This document shows, in pieces, positions 11,689 through 23,400 of a stretch of DNA of 64,000 nt. How positions within the stretch are numbered: position 1 is the stretch's first letter; every line of letters starts with the position of its first letter. The stretch comes from Oxyruncus cristatus (lineage: Eukaryota > Chordata > Aves > Passeriformes > Cotingidae): assembly GCA_013399855.1 (NCBI GenBank), contig VXAY01012532.1, positions 1,211,163 through 1,275,162 of the forward strand, given 5' to 3'. The position numbers and the translations under genes were made by a program. The notes below the pieces were generated by a model. That model had not been told where the DNA came from, did not search any database, and saw only the letters and a program-made list of their open reading frames with translations.

Positions 11689-14600
11689 CAAACAAAAAAA
11701 CCCCAAAACCTCTTGGCAATATGCAGGCTCTGAAAGCTGGACCAAAAATAACAATAATACATAGACCCTTTGGCCACAGAGTGAGTACTCTGTGAAATAT
11801 AGAGGATATAAATACTAGCATTCCTGCTTGGGCTAGGCAAATTGCTGAAAGATATACAGGGAACATAAAGACAGCCCCTTTCAACTTACTCTTTAAAGTA
11901 ATATGACAAAAAAAAAAGTGTGCTTAAAATTCTAGGATTTGTTTGGAAACAAAACAAGACTTAGTAAGTGGCTTTCATCCACTGTGTCCTCCAGGGCAGG
12001 AATGAAGATTCAAGAATGAAGGCTGCACACTCTCTAAAATTTAACCTTCAAAATCTAGGGCTTCAACTTGAGATTTTCAAGCAATGGATGCTCTGACACT
12101 CCATAACTATGGTGTGGCCTCCCTTTGTTTGGACGTGCTTGCAGCAGTATGCTATGTATGGCTGTTCACTTACAGTCTGTAGGTGCAGGATGGTGAGAAT
12201 CTAGGGAGACAGCTGAGGTGTACTACATCAGCACACAGAGGAGGGATTGCAGGCACTGTAGGAAGGACAGGAAAACGTGGTTGTAAAGACTCAAAAATTT
12301 TCAGTTTTAGTTGATCATTAACCTCTTGTGCCACGAACACCTAAAGATCCCCAGTGCACCAACCTGACACTTTCATGACAAAGAGAGATGATGTCTCACT
12401 ATGAAAGTTCTCAGATTCCTCTCTCATTGCAGAACCTGGTATTTTCTATCACAGAGATAGGTACAGATCAGGCCTAAGAGGGAATCCCATGGGGACTAGA
12501 TTCTGAGCAGAAAATAAGTAACACAAGTCTACATTTGTAGACTCTTTGAACATCCTTGTCAATATAGAATTTAGTCTGCTTAGCCACTTCCCTAGAGCCC
12601 ATCCTCTGGGCAAGACCTGTGAACTGATCTCCCTATTCTGAACATATTCATCCAGGAAGCAGCATCTGAAAGAATCATGCTGACCAAGATTTCCATGCTG
12701 ACCTCTGCACATATTGACTGGACAACAAAAGGAGAGTGACCAGTTCGAATAAGACAGGATATGGACTTGGACTTGGATCACAGTGAATGATCTGCAGACT
12801 TCAGTGGTTCATCTGCTGAAGGTGGTGGTGGTGATCTGATGGCAGGGGGAGAATGAAGAGACGTTGGGCTTTGTGCATAAGGAGGAGACAGAGAGCCAGG
12901 CTGTCTCTTTGACATGCTACTGCCTACTTATGTCCTCCATCATACATCTCTCTCTTCAGAGAGAGTGTGCAGCCAAACAGGGCTTCAGAAGGCTTCTTAA
13001 CTGTTGTAGTGCCAGAATGATTTTCCTGGTTTTCAAGACCAGGCTTGGTGTACCCTTCTCATTCTCACAGTGACACTAATCTGGTATTTTATTCCCTCAC
13101 TTCAGCTCCCATGATGTGAGAGCTGGGTGTGTTTTAATGAGCCTCAGCCTCATTAAAAGTTCTCAGGAATGTGCAGGAACTGCTAAAGTTCCTGCTACAC
13201 GAAACATTTTCCTATGTCACTGCCCAGGAGTGGGCGAACATCTGGAGAGCAAGAGACAGTCTGTTCAGTGAGGGTGTTAGGCTCTTGGGCCCTGTAACAG
13301 AGGGTGGAGAAAAAGGACCCTTCCAGCTTTGGGTTGTAGCACTGATGGGAACTGACACTTCAGGGTATTTGTATACTCAATAAGGGCTCTCCATGTCTGT
13401 TTTAGAGAGCTCCTTGTCAGAACTTTGGCCTCAGCTGGGCTATAAGTTTCTCACAGGAGGTTCTAGCCTCTGTACACCATGTCCCATGGGAACAACCTTC
13501 CTGTGCACTAAGACACATGGAAGAAGCCAACTAAGAATACGTCTGTGAGGGAACTAAGAAGGCGGACAGGTATAAGAGTGTGTTCTGGGATTGAGGATGG
13601 ACATCTGCAGGTCCAAGTACTGTTAGAGCTGAGGACAGAGCACAGAACTGCTATCAGTGTTGAGGGTTGCATTATGGACCAAAAGTAGGTGAGCAGATGC
13701 CTCAACACATCCCTTCTGCTTTTCTGCTGCAGCCATTCTGACTCGGCACTAGCACAGACGAGGAAAGAAGAACTAGAGCTTTGGAGAAAAGGAGCCCTAT
13801 GGTGGTTTGGTCAGAGATTTTTCTAAAACCATATTTAAAAAAAAAAAATCTATAATAAATTAAAAATCTTACCAGGTATTCCTATTCTGACAAGAGTGTT
13901 ACTGGTTCTTCCAGTGGGATTCTCACAGAGCTGGGAAAGGGGATGAATCTGGTAGCTCTGACAGAGAGAATGGCTGTAGGTGATGATGGATAATGATCTA
14001 ATGGGTGAGGGACCTTCCAGGTACCTCTAAAAGTGATTACTAGGCAGATATTTTGCATCCAATAAATAAAAATGATGCTCAGAATGTGAATCCACCTCCA
14101 GGGGTCACAGAAAAAGGGGAGGAGATTATGTGACTGAGCAAAAGTTAGGCTAAGGTCTAATCACTGCAAGACACCCCAGTTTGTGCATTTGCCCAAAGAG
14201 GTTTTCAGTGAAGACTCCACAGTAGAAGTCCCTCTAAAATTAAAGGAGGGTATCAGGGGTAGGGACAATGAATTAACCAGAAGTATTTTATTGCCAGATT
14301 AAGCCTTTATATGATGCCAGCCACAACAGTTGTCTATTAAATAAGAATGTTATTAATTTATTATATTTCATTATATGATGCATCGGTTGTCATTGGTGTG
14401 ACTTCAGAAATCTGCAAGTACAAAAATGAACGCTAGAGCCAGTAATGTGGAAACAACAGGGTAAAAAGGAATACATTCAAAATGCTAATCATAGGGTTTT
14501 GGGAACTGGGGACAAGGAAGAAAAGACAAATAGAAAAGAGATAGAATAATCCTCTGCAATCTTATGGTGTGCCCTGGAGACTAGTTATAAGAAACAAAAA

Positions 14601-14819
14601 TGCATCAGAGAGAGATGTACCGAGGCTAAGGTATACTTACCAGGAACAGAAACAGCAAAGCACTGCAAGTCATCTAGAAGAGAGCTATACAAAATTATCT
14701 ACCCTCCTAGAGTGTAACTGGATGAAACTGCTCCCCACTAACCTGCACAGGGCCTGCAGTAGTCACAGGTGGTCACATTATGATTTTTTTCCCCAGCTGA
14801 ATTGAGCCCATTTTGATGG
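11689..14819. other. Non-coding DNA, nothing recognised
   Basis: This stretch is slightly richer in G+C than the first 11 kb and has unremarkable open frames up to 110 codons (12449-12781, minus). It may contain diverged repeat sequence (for example 13080-13400), but I could not match it to a family. Confidence 0.45.
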
Positions 14820-15230
14820 CAGTGCCCTAGAAGTCAGCCTGAGGCATGGTCAGTTGAGGAGCATGTCTGGTGCAGGTGGTTCTGTTTGCAAGCTGCAGAT
14901 TGAGATGCAGATTGAGCTCTGGGTGGCAACCCAAGACAAGAGGCTGTGAACTGCCAACCCTTTGGATAACAAAGCACACGATGTGGGTGATACCAGCCAG
15001 TTGCAGGGACACAGAGAGACACAACGGGAGCAGAGGCCTCAGGAGGAAGAGTGAGACTGGTGCTTGGGTAGACATAGAGGGTATAAAAGCCCAGGGGTTC
15101 CTTTGCTGGGGTCCCTCTTTGGAGGCACCAGCTCGGACTGTTTCTATGTTACAGTGCCGTGAAAAAATAGCTTTAAGGAACAAGACATCTGAGACTCTGC
15201 TGTGGGAAACTTGGGGTGGAACCAGTCAGG
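14820..15230 (+). mobile_element. LTR-like segment with TATA box (probable retroviral LTR relic)
   Basis: A GGGTATAAAAGCCC promoter core is present, with the TATA box at 15082-15089. About 25-35 bp downstream comes GGGTCCCTCTTTGGAGGCACC, a sequence type that I associate with the R/U5 start of avian endogenous retroviral LTRs. A GTGAAAAAATAGC run at about 15161-15173 could be a mutated AATAAA poly(A) signal. The upstream part carries a 12-bp tandem duplication of ATGCAGATTGAG-type units near 14892-14917. The ends of the element are not defined, because I see no convincing TG...CA pair or target duplication. Family and exact limits are inference. No viral coding frame is preserved beside it. 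Confidence 0.45.
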
Positions 15231-15617
15231 AAACCTGATCTGACTGAGTGCGAGTGGGGTGTGCAGGGAGTCAAGCGGGACTTCTGTCAAGTCACTGGAA
15301 CTGCTTAGAAGGGGCTTCGGTCCCAGCAGTGAAAGTCTCTGCCTTGGGATTGTCTCACGAATGGTCAGACTGGGAAGCTTCCCTAACAGGTCTACGAATT
15401 CCTGTTAGGCTTTCAGCACCCAGTTGTTTCCCAGATGATCATGCCCCTAATTGCTCAAAGTCAGTAGATGCACAAAGACAGTGCTTAACAACAGTGCAGT
15501 GGGACACCTGTGCTCTCCTTACCCCTGCCCAAATGTGGAAGTCGACATGCCTTATGTGGGGTGGAAAAAGTCCTGTCAGAAATGGACTTGTAAAGAGAAT
15601 GAAGAGAACAGTCTAAA

Positions 15618-16035
15618 TGTTGTAAAATCAGAAGTTTTTAATGTTGTTTAAACATGTTTCAAAATGGCTTTTTTGTAAGTTTTTGCTAAATCACAGCTTC
15701 CTCCCGAAATGCTTTTCAAAAACTGTTATCTCTACTCAGGAATGTGCTGGGAAGATATCTGGAAGTCTTCTTATTGGCCTTTATTAACCCTTTCCTATTG
15801 GATGTTAACCCTTACTTGTTATTGGTGGATTCCGTAAACTTTCAGGGATTTCTATTGGTGTTTTTCTGATCTCCCTAAAGCCTATATATGACTCCTACCC
15901 CCAACAAATCTCTCTCTCTCGCCTCTCTCCTCTGGTTTGTGTGGGTCCTTGCTGGGCTCCCTGGGACCAGGCGGGAGGGGTGCAAGGGGGGAGCATTCAC
16001 TCCCCAGGGTAAGGAGCTAATAACTCAAACCTGTG
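15618..16035 (+). mobile_element. LTR-like promoter segment with four ATTGG boxes (probable solo LTR)
   Basis: Four ATTGG motifs (reverse CCAAT, the NF-Y site) lie at 15773, 15797, 15821 and 15854. The first three are spaced exactly 24 bp apart, with a TTAACCCTT motif repeated between them. A CCTATATATG TATA-type box follows at 15881-15890. A pyrimidine-rich CTCTCTCTCTCGCCTCTCTCC stretch sits about where transcription would start. This U3-R-like order, a possible TGTTG start at 15618 and a possible end near 16027 suggest a retroviral LTR. The ends are tentative and no gag, pol or env frame is seen. A cellular promoter for a non-coding transcript is the main alternative. Confidence 0.45.
15773..15890 (+). 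promoter_or_regulatory. Four ATTGG boxes plus TATA box
   Basis: ATTGG occurs at 15773-15777, 15797-15801, 15821-15825 and 15854-15858, and the TATATA core lies within 15881-15890. Multiple NF-Y sites immediately upstream of a TATA box are a classic strong polymerase II promoter layout and are common in retroviral U3 regions. Spacing and motif identity are read directly from the sequence. Activity is inferred. Confidence 0.5.
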
Positions 16036-19000
16036 GTGCCCCTTATCCCCAACCACCACTGCACCCAAAGATGTTCAAATCACTGATAAAGGAAGCAGGA
16101 CAGAAGTTCTACAAGAGCAAAGAGACTTTCAGATGGAGCAGAAGCAGGGCTACAGCTACTAATATGGCTACAAAACATGTAGGCAATGGATCTTGAGATG
16201 CTTAAATACGTTCTCAAATTCTGAGGTTTCAGTACAGATATGATTTTAGGCCTGTGTCCTTCCTGAATAACCTGGATAAGTACTCTGAGAGCAATAGGTA
16301 GGTTTTCTAGCAGAGGTATAACTGACTTGGCAAAACCTGGCTAATGGGGAGTTTTGCAATGCCTCTGTGGAGCACTGTCATTCTGATGCTCTGAGGTTAC
16401 AGAGCTCTCCACTACCTCTCACTGTAATTCATTTCTCAATAGAATAGTATTGTTCTGCACTGTGTAAATTGCCTGAGGCTATGCAGACTGAAAATACAAG
16501 ACTGCCCTCTGTGCAGGAAAAAGAAGAAATTTTTAAGACAGTTCTTTCACTGTGAATTCTCTTATAACAATTTCTTGACAAACCATAACTGACCTGAATG
16601 TTGGAGATCTGACATGTATACATCTACACTGCATCACAGATGAGACTGCAATATAGTGTTGAGACAGGTGGACTAACTTTAAATTAAATAGCTCAGATAC
16701 TGAAGCAGCATTGAGAGTGAGGCATCACTAGCTTACAAACAAACCCTCAGTCAAGAACCACCAGACTCAGAGGAGGTTAGAATAACATTAGCGTAAAGGA
16801 CCAGTTTTGCATCTCAGTTGCTTTTCTTTATTATTTCTTCATGTTACAGCCTTATGTATATAAAAAACATGCTCACTTTTTCTCTTCTTCAAAAACTCCA
16901 AATAAATAAGAACACAAATTTGCATTCCTTAGAGATGCAACCTAGTTTTCTAACCTTTATATTTCAACAGTCAGGAGCTACTTCAGTGTAGCTGAAGGAC
17001 TGATTTTCAGGTTGTTCAATGGGGCTATCTTCCCTGTTGTTGTTCAAAATACCTGTGCTGTGTTCTGCTCCTCAGCTGTAAAAGGCTTGCCTCAGGAAAT
17101 GTCTTAACACAACCAAATAGAAATCAAAATGGCGGTGGAAATCAGGTCTGTGTCAAGGAACTTTTTAACTATCTTTCCTGTAGCTCATCAGCCTGACAAC
17201 GAAAAATTTAGAATAAGGACTAAGATAATTACAGAAACTTTGTAAGGTCTACTAAGAGAGCAGCTCAGTCCGATCTGCTGACATGAAACATCTGAAAATG
17301 CTGAAGCTGTTAATAAATGGACTCTTATGATGAGATTTACTAGAACTCTTGATCTGTCATCAAGGTTCTGGTCATCTGTCATCTGGTTGCATCTGTCACT
17401 TGTACCTGATATGAAAATCTTAGTTAGATATCACATATCACTTTCATGTGGTCCAGCAGGACAGCTGGAATTACTTCACCTTTGTGTCAAGACCTTTAAT
17501 AGTTAAACCATTTTATAAAAGTCATTTGTGCCATTGCTAGCATTTTTTAGTGCTGGACTCTCCTAAAATCGCAGTAGGAGTACAGTGGTCTCCTCCACTG
17601 ATGACTGTGACGCTCAGCTCTCACAACTAGGATTGTAAAATTTTCTGTGTTTCTTTTCTCTCTTTTACAGGCTGTCATGTACAGAGTTGCTTTGAGGAAA
17701 GGGGATACTCTGGGGACCTATTTCAGCCATTATCTGAAGCTTGTATTTTGATTTAAGCAGTTTATATGCACCTCTGTGTGGACCAACTGCATTTCACTTC
17801 CTTTACAAGTGTTAGGATAGATGAACATATGACCTGAGGTTTCCATTATACATTATTTCTTTCTTTATTCTGATGCTACTGTCAATACAAATACATGATT
17901 GCTAAGGTGCTTTTATCATATATCAATACCCTTAAGCAACAAAATCTCTGTTTCAAAATTATAGCTCAGCCTGTGTCATCTTGGTCCCCTTCCTCAGTGA
18001 CAGTTCTTTCTCCTAATGGCTCTCTTTGTCCACGTGGAGGTCAGGAGACTGATTAAGTACCTCCACTTAGATATGAACCAAAAGAGGGCTGTACAGACAG
18101 GAGCAGTTGCATAACTTGATCAAGACTAGCAGTTATCACTACTGAGGCAAGTTTCTTCAAATGAAACAGAACACAATTGTCAACATGGCCCAAGATTTGA
18201 AGCTCTCTGTTCCAGAGGTTCTCAACAAACACAGTCAAACTGTCCAGTCGTTATATGGAACAATACTGTGAACTGTCCACTTAAATTTAAGCAGATTTAA
18301 AATGAAAGAACATTTTACTCCACATGTAAAAATAATGGTATTCACCTCTAATCTAATTCCTTGCTGCAGTTATATTCTGCAAGATACAATACAACTGTTT
18401 TTTAATACTTGATGCAGATCCTCAAAAAGCAACTTCTACAAGTTTTTAGCAAGAGTCCCAGTCTATGATTTTAGTAGACTGTCATTACCATGATTAATTC
18501 ACCAGATTTATGAAGCACTTCGAGTTTAACATAAAAAAATTTCCAGGTATGTCATATGCAATCAAGTAATCAATATCATTATCTATAAAGTACAAATGGT
18601 GCACCTAAATCACCTGCACATTTCCCCACTTTCCTTTGAAAGCTATAATATTTACATCCCTGCAAAAAATTGATTCAAAAAATTTGAACCTCTTTATCTA
18701 GAAATAAGAAAATATTTTTTTCTGTAAGGTGTTACATACTAGGTCAGAGTCTAATAGCAAAAGATTACAGACATAATTCTTTCAGGAAAATAATGATCTT
18801 ATCAGGTTCTCTTTTTCTCATATTTGTAGGTCCTTAATAATATTCCTTTAAATTTATGTTCCTTCAGCATAAATCCCTGATTCAGTCCTCCATGTAGTAT
18901 TATAAACCCGTCTGTGACAATGAAGTGCTGATTTTTTCCACTCATGTGAAGGTCTTTCTCCCATTGTTTGAATTATTTCCAGGTTTCCTGTCTTCCTGCA

Positions 19001-20449
19001 CATTAGCTTAGTGAAGTCAGACAAGTGATTTAGTAGGTACCTTTGCTTCTAGCAGGCCTTGTTCTAGCTTTCCTTGTTCTTTACTTGTCTTTTTATCCTC
19101 TCACTGTCTCTCATGGACATGCATTCAGGTATAATTTTTATTCACACAGCGAATCCTTTATTTTGCCCGGGGAATGAAGAGTTTGTGTCAATGAGAATAA
19201 AGTCCTGAGTGAAAAAAAAATGCAGGGCGAACAGAACAAGAGAAAGGGGTGGCTGAGGAAAGGGATAGCTTGAAGCACCAGGTGAGCTGTGAAGGGGTCA
19301 GCACTCCACAGAGGGGATGGTGCATGTGAGCCAAGGCAGAGCGAGCTTGACCAGGAGGGGCAAACACGAGTAAGGTTTCCTGGCTTCTGCTGCTCCAGAA
19401 AAAAAGTGGCAATGGTTGAAAAGAGCTCAAGGAAAAAAGCAGGATAGCTGGAGGAGGTGGGGAGAGGGAAGAGTGATGACAGTGGGTGTGAAAATCTCTT
19501 AAAGCTCTTGGCTGTGGAAGGGCCTGACTAACCCCTTCCATCTTCCCACTCACATGGGCTGATCCTGGCTCTCTCTTCCAGCTGGCCTTTTGCATTGGCC
19601 AGAACTTATTACTGAGATGAGCAGTCTGCAGCTTAAGCTTTTTCAGGACTAATTTAAATTTAATTTTCAAGATGTTTCTCCCTCATCTCTCTCCAAAGAA
19701 CATCCTTGAAAGACTGAAAACTCTTTGAAGTATGTGTCATTAGGAAATCTACTCACCTCACAATCAACATCAAAGGGAAACATCCATAAAAATACAAATT
19801 TCAGTGTAACGAGACCCAACAAAAGTGCCTCAAATAAGACAGCTTGGACCTCAGGTGAACTAAAGGAAGAAAAAGAGAGGGAGATGTGATAAAGCACTCA
19901 AGCATCCATAGAAAACATCCAGCTTGAGAACCTGTATGCAATAAGTCTTCAAAAAAGGGATATTGTGCAGCTTTACTGAGTGTTTCCAAAGCATTTGGAA
20001 ATGATACATGATGAAATACAGAGGAGGAAGAGGCATCCATGTACAGTGTGGTTATAAAGCTGACAGATCACTACAGTGTTGAGAACAGAAAAAGAAGTCA
20101 GAACAATTTTTTTTGAAGATATACTGACTTCTCTTAAACTATCCATGCCTGGTTTGCAACATTGGAAAAAATTATTGCATTAGGACTATTTTCATGTCTA
20201 GAATATTGTGGTAACCTGTAAGTTTATCTTGTGACCAACACATGTAGTAGGAAAAGAGAAACCACATGACCTCAGAAAACCTACTGAAGAGACATTACTA
20301 ATGAAAACTAAATGAAATTAACATAACAACATGCTTCATTTGAATGAAATAAGAGATACTCACATAATGGACACATTAATGAAAGATTACTAAAGAAAGA
20401 AAGAGATGAGGCTATTCTTTCCAGTCACCTGTTCTTTTGACATGTCACA
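16036..20449. other. Non-coding DNA, nothing recognised
   Basis: No gene or clear mobile element was found. A good-looking 3' splice site (a long pyrimidine run ending TTTTACAG) lies at about 17645-17670, but the sequence after it stays open for only 26 codons and has no family resemblance. A 160-codon minus-strand open frame at 19188-19670 lies in purine-rich + strand sequence and gives a Ser/Pro/Leu-rich product without motifs, so I regard it as chance. Confidence 0.5.
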
Positions 20450-20474
20450 CTGTATATACACAGTGTATATACAG
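20450..20474. repeat. Perfect 25-bp inverted repeat
   Basis: CTGTATATACAC at 20450-20461 is followed by a single A and then its exact reverse complement at 20463-20474. It is AT-rich with alternating purine-pyrimidine steps, so it may simply be a slipped TA/CA-type microsatellite. A protein-binding palindrome is possible but unsupported. Confidence 0.7.
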
Positions 20475-23400
20475 GAATTTTTATATCTTTTTGTTAAAAA
20501 GATGAAAAATTATTAGCAGGATCATTTCTAAAATGCAGCTCTATGAGATCAGTTTGTGAGGACCAAGCAAATGAAAGAGAAGCATAGTTACCAACAAACT
20601 GAAAATATTTTGCATAAGGCTGTATTTGAAAAACATGCAAAGCCTTTTATTTCATGAGCAAATTATCCCTTAAATTGTATTGACGGAGTAAAGTGGAGTG
20701 TATCAGCCTTTTTTCCTTTGACCATACTTGTATGGCACAACTCTTCCAACTCTTCATCACTTGAGGTATTGTAGGTGTCTCAATGGACAGAACTATTTCA
20801 CACTATAAATCTCAATAGTGTAAAAGTCCTCTATGTAGCCACTGTAAATAACACTCACAACATGCAAGAGTAATAACATAATTATTATTATTATTATAAA
20901 TAGTTATTTTTTTAAACTTGGCTAGGATTTTACATTTGTCAGAGAAAAGATAAATGGAGAAATAATGACTTTTTTTTTACTGAGCTGAGTAGAAGTGGTC
21001 ACTTATTAAAGCAATACATTCAACAGCTCTTGTTGAACTAGTAAGCCTGGCAAACTTTAAGAAAAGGCATATTTTCCGACTCACAAATCTGTTAAAATTG
21101 TTAAAAATTTTACAAAAGTTTCCTTAGCAAAATTACTTATTACATTTCCTTATCAAAATTACTTCAAAGTGAGTGCGTTCTTCAGAGCTTTCATCAATAT
21201 CTAAGTAGAAAAACACTTACAGTCTGAGAGATTCCAACTTAAGCCCCTTTATCCGTGATTTCAGCTAGAGCATAAGAGCTCTTCTATATGCAGTTTTCCT
21301 GCCACAGAAACTCAGTGATGAAATGGGATGGCAGGGAAGATGGTTCTGTTGTGTCAGAAAAGATTAAAATGTGAAAAGCATAACCATCCTGAATTCTTTT
21401 GAAATCTGGATCTCTCTTACATTTCTTTTTGTTATTGCCAGGAGATAATTCCTCCCTGAGTAGCTGGTTTTGACATGGGATTCTTATGATACTTTGGCTC
21501 ATACTTTTTAGGGCTCACACTGAATGCAGTGTACCTTCTCTTAGAGTGATACTGATGGGAAATCAGTGCAAAAATATGCCTTCTGGAAAGGATTGTATTC
21601 TAGCATTAGAACATTGCTAGCAGGTTCATTCACTGTTTACAAGGAAAATGTTTTTTACCAAATGCTGGCCCTTTGGATAGCCAGGCTTCCTGTGGTGGCG
21701 TCACCTTTTTTCCCCCACACCATATGGGTTGCTAAAAGGGAAAAGGTACCTTCTAAGACCAGTGAAGAGGTTTGTTCTTTTTAATGACCTGCCTCCAAAG
21801 TGCCATGAAGGGACTTGGATTCATAGGATTTCAGGACAAAGGGGAAACTTCAGAACAATACAGTCCAGAGCAATATAGTCAAGTCTCCTTTGGATCTTAC
21901 ATTTCATGTGTTTATCCCTGGGTCAAACCAAGTAACCGAAGTGTAACATAAGACTAACACACCAACTTCTCTTGTGTTTACTACTTCCATTTTCCTATGG
22001 TTTACTTCAGACCAAAAGAACCAATGAGTAGGAGTAGATTTCCATATGACTCTTGCCTCCTTTTTCTAACTAGAAGGAAAGCCTTAAAGTGACAGCTGTA
22101 TTTAAAACCACAGATGAAGATATGATAACATTTAAAGCATGCTTTTAAGGAATATCTCTCTTCTAATTCTACTCACAGACTTGTCTAGGACTAAACCTAC
22201 CTATGTGAATCTGAATTAAAACAGACTAACTCTAGGGACTTCATGGAGTTGTTCCATAACACAAGGAATTTGTTTTCTCTTTCATTTTGCTGAAGTGTTT
22301 TATTGTACCAATCCACAAGTATGTTCCATGGAAATGAATATGGAAGAAATATCTAACAAAATCAAGGTCAGTTTACAACAAGGGTGCAATTAAAAGACAC
22401 AACCAAGAAGAACTTAAAAAAATAACCGCTGTTTTTAAACGAGTGAACACATAGATAACTAAGTCCCATTCTTGTTTAATGCACATATTTAGTGTTGTCA
22501 AGATTCCAGATTATTTTTTTCCAATATCTAATGAACTGTAAGGGTTACAAGACTAGGTTATTCTGCTTGCCTTGAGCAGCTAGATCTTACAGAAGCTTCT
22601 CTGGGATCTTTTCACTGGGAAAACAAACTCAAGCTGAATCCAGATTTTTCTTTATAAGCAATAGCCACTAGCAAGGAATATGCTATCACCCAGTGAGGCT
22701 TAGAAGGTGTTTTTCTCTCATCTTCCAGTATTCCCTCTTAGCTCTGAATTTGAGGTTACAGCTTTTCAGATTTGACCTTTTAATGATTCTTTGGTATTTC
22801 TTATGCTTCTTTCTTCTCTTTTTTCTTCTCCCTCACCACAAAGACATGGAAAGACAAACACATGAGAAACATATATGCAAAGTTGTAGTCTGTCTTGTGT
22901 CTCTCCCTTTTCTCCCTTGCCTTCCCACACTTCTTAAATTCAGGCTCTCCTGGACATGCCCTAAATAGTTTTCCATTGCTCCTTCTATTGTTAGAGCTGT
23001 TGGGCCTCTCATTTACTCAGAAGAGGATCTAGTTTTTTTTCCTTGAAGGTCTCAGCACAGCAATGTGCTGCCCAGTACCCCTCAGTGCTAAACGCATTCC
23101 TTCACTTCTGCAAGTTAGCTGCAACTTCAGGAATCCTAACTGCACTGAAGATTTTGTCTGATGCTAATTTATTAACATTATTAAGAAAATGGGTTATTAA
23201 AATAAGCCTTGTTATGGATTTGAAACAAATACATTTAATCTTACAGTAGAAGCTGGTTTAAGATAAAAATAATGTGATAATAGTAAGATGAAGGTATTTT
23301 AGTTAAAAAGAACCAGAAACCACCGTGTCCTTATCTTATGTAAATGCTACATTGCAAAAATCCTCTTAGGCTTAATGTGACTTAGCCTGTATAACATTTC

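Noticed and set aside
11540..11884. Open frames crossing the 11.6-kb gap
   Set aside because: They exist only because N codons are read through; the flanks are homopolymers.
17645..17755. Possible internal exon after a strong TTTTACAG acceptor
   Set aside because: The frame ends after 26 codons, no donor is convincing, and there is no homology signal.
19188..19670. 160-codon minus-strand open frame as a gene
   Set aside because: It lies in purine-rich + strand DNA, is low in complexity (Ser, Pro, Leu, Phe), and has no domain, splice context or family resemblance.
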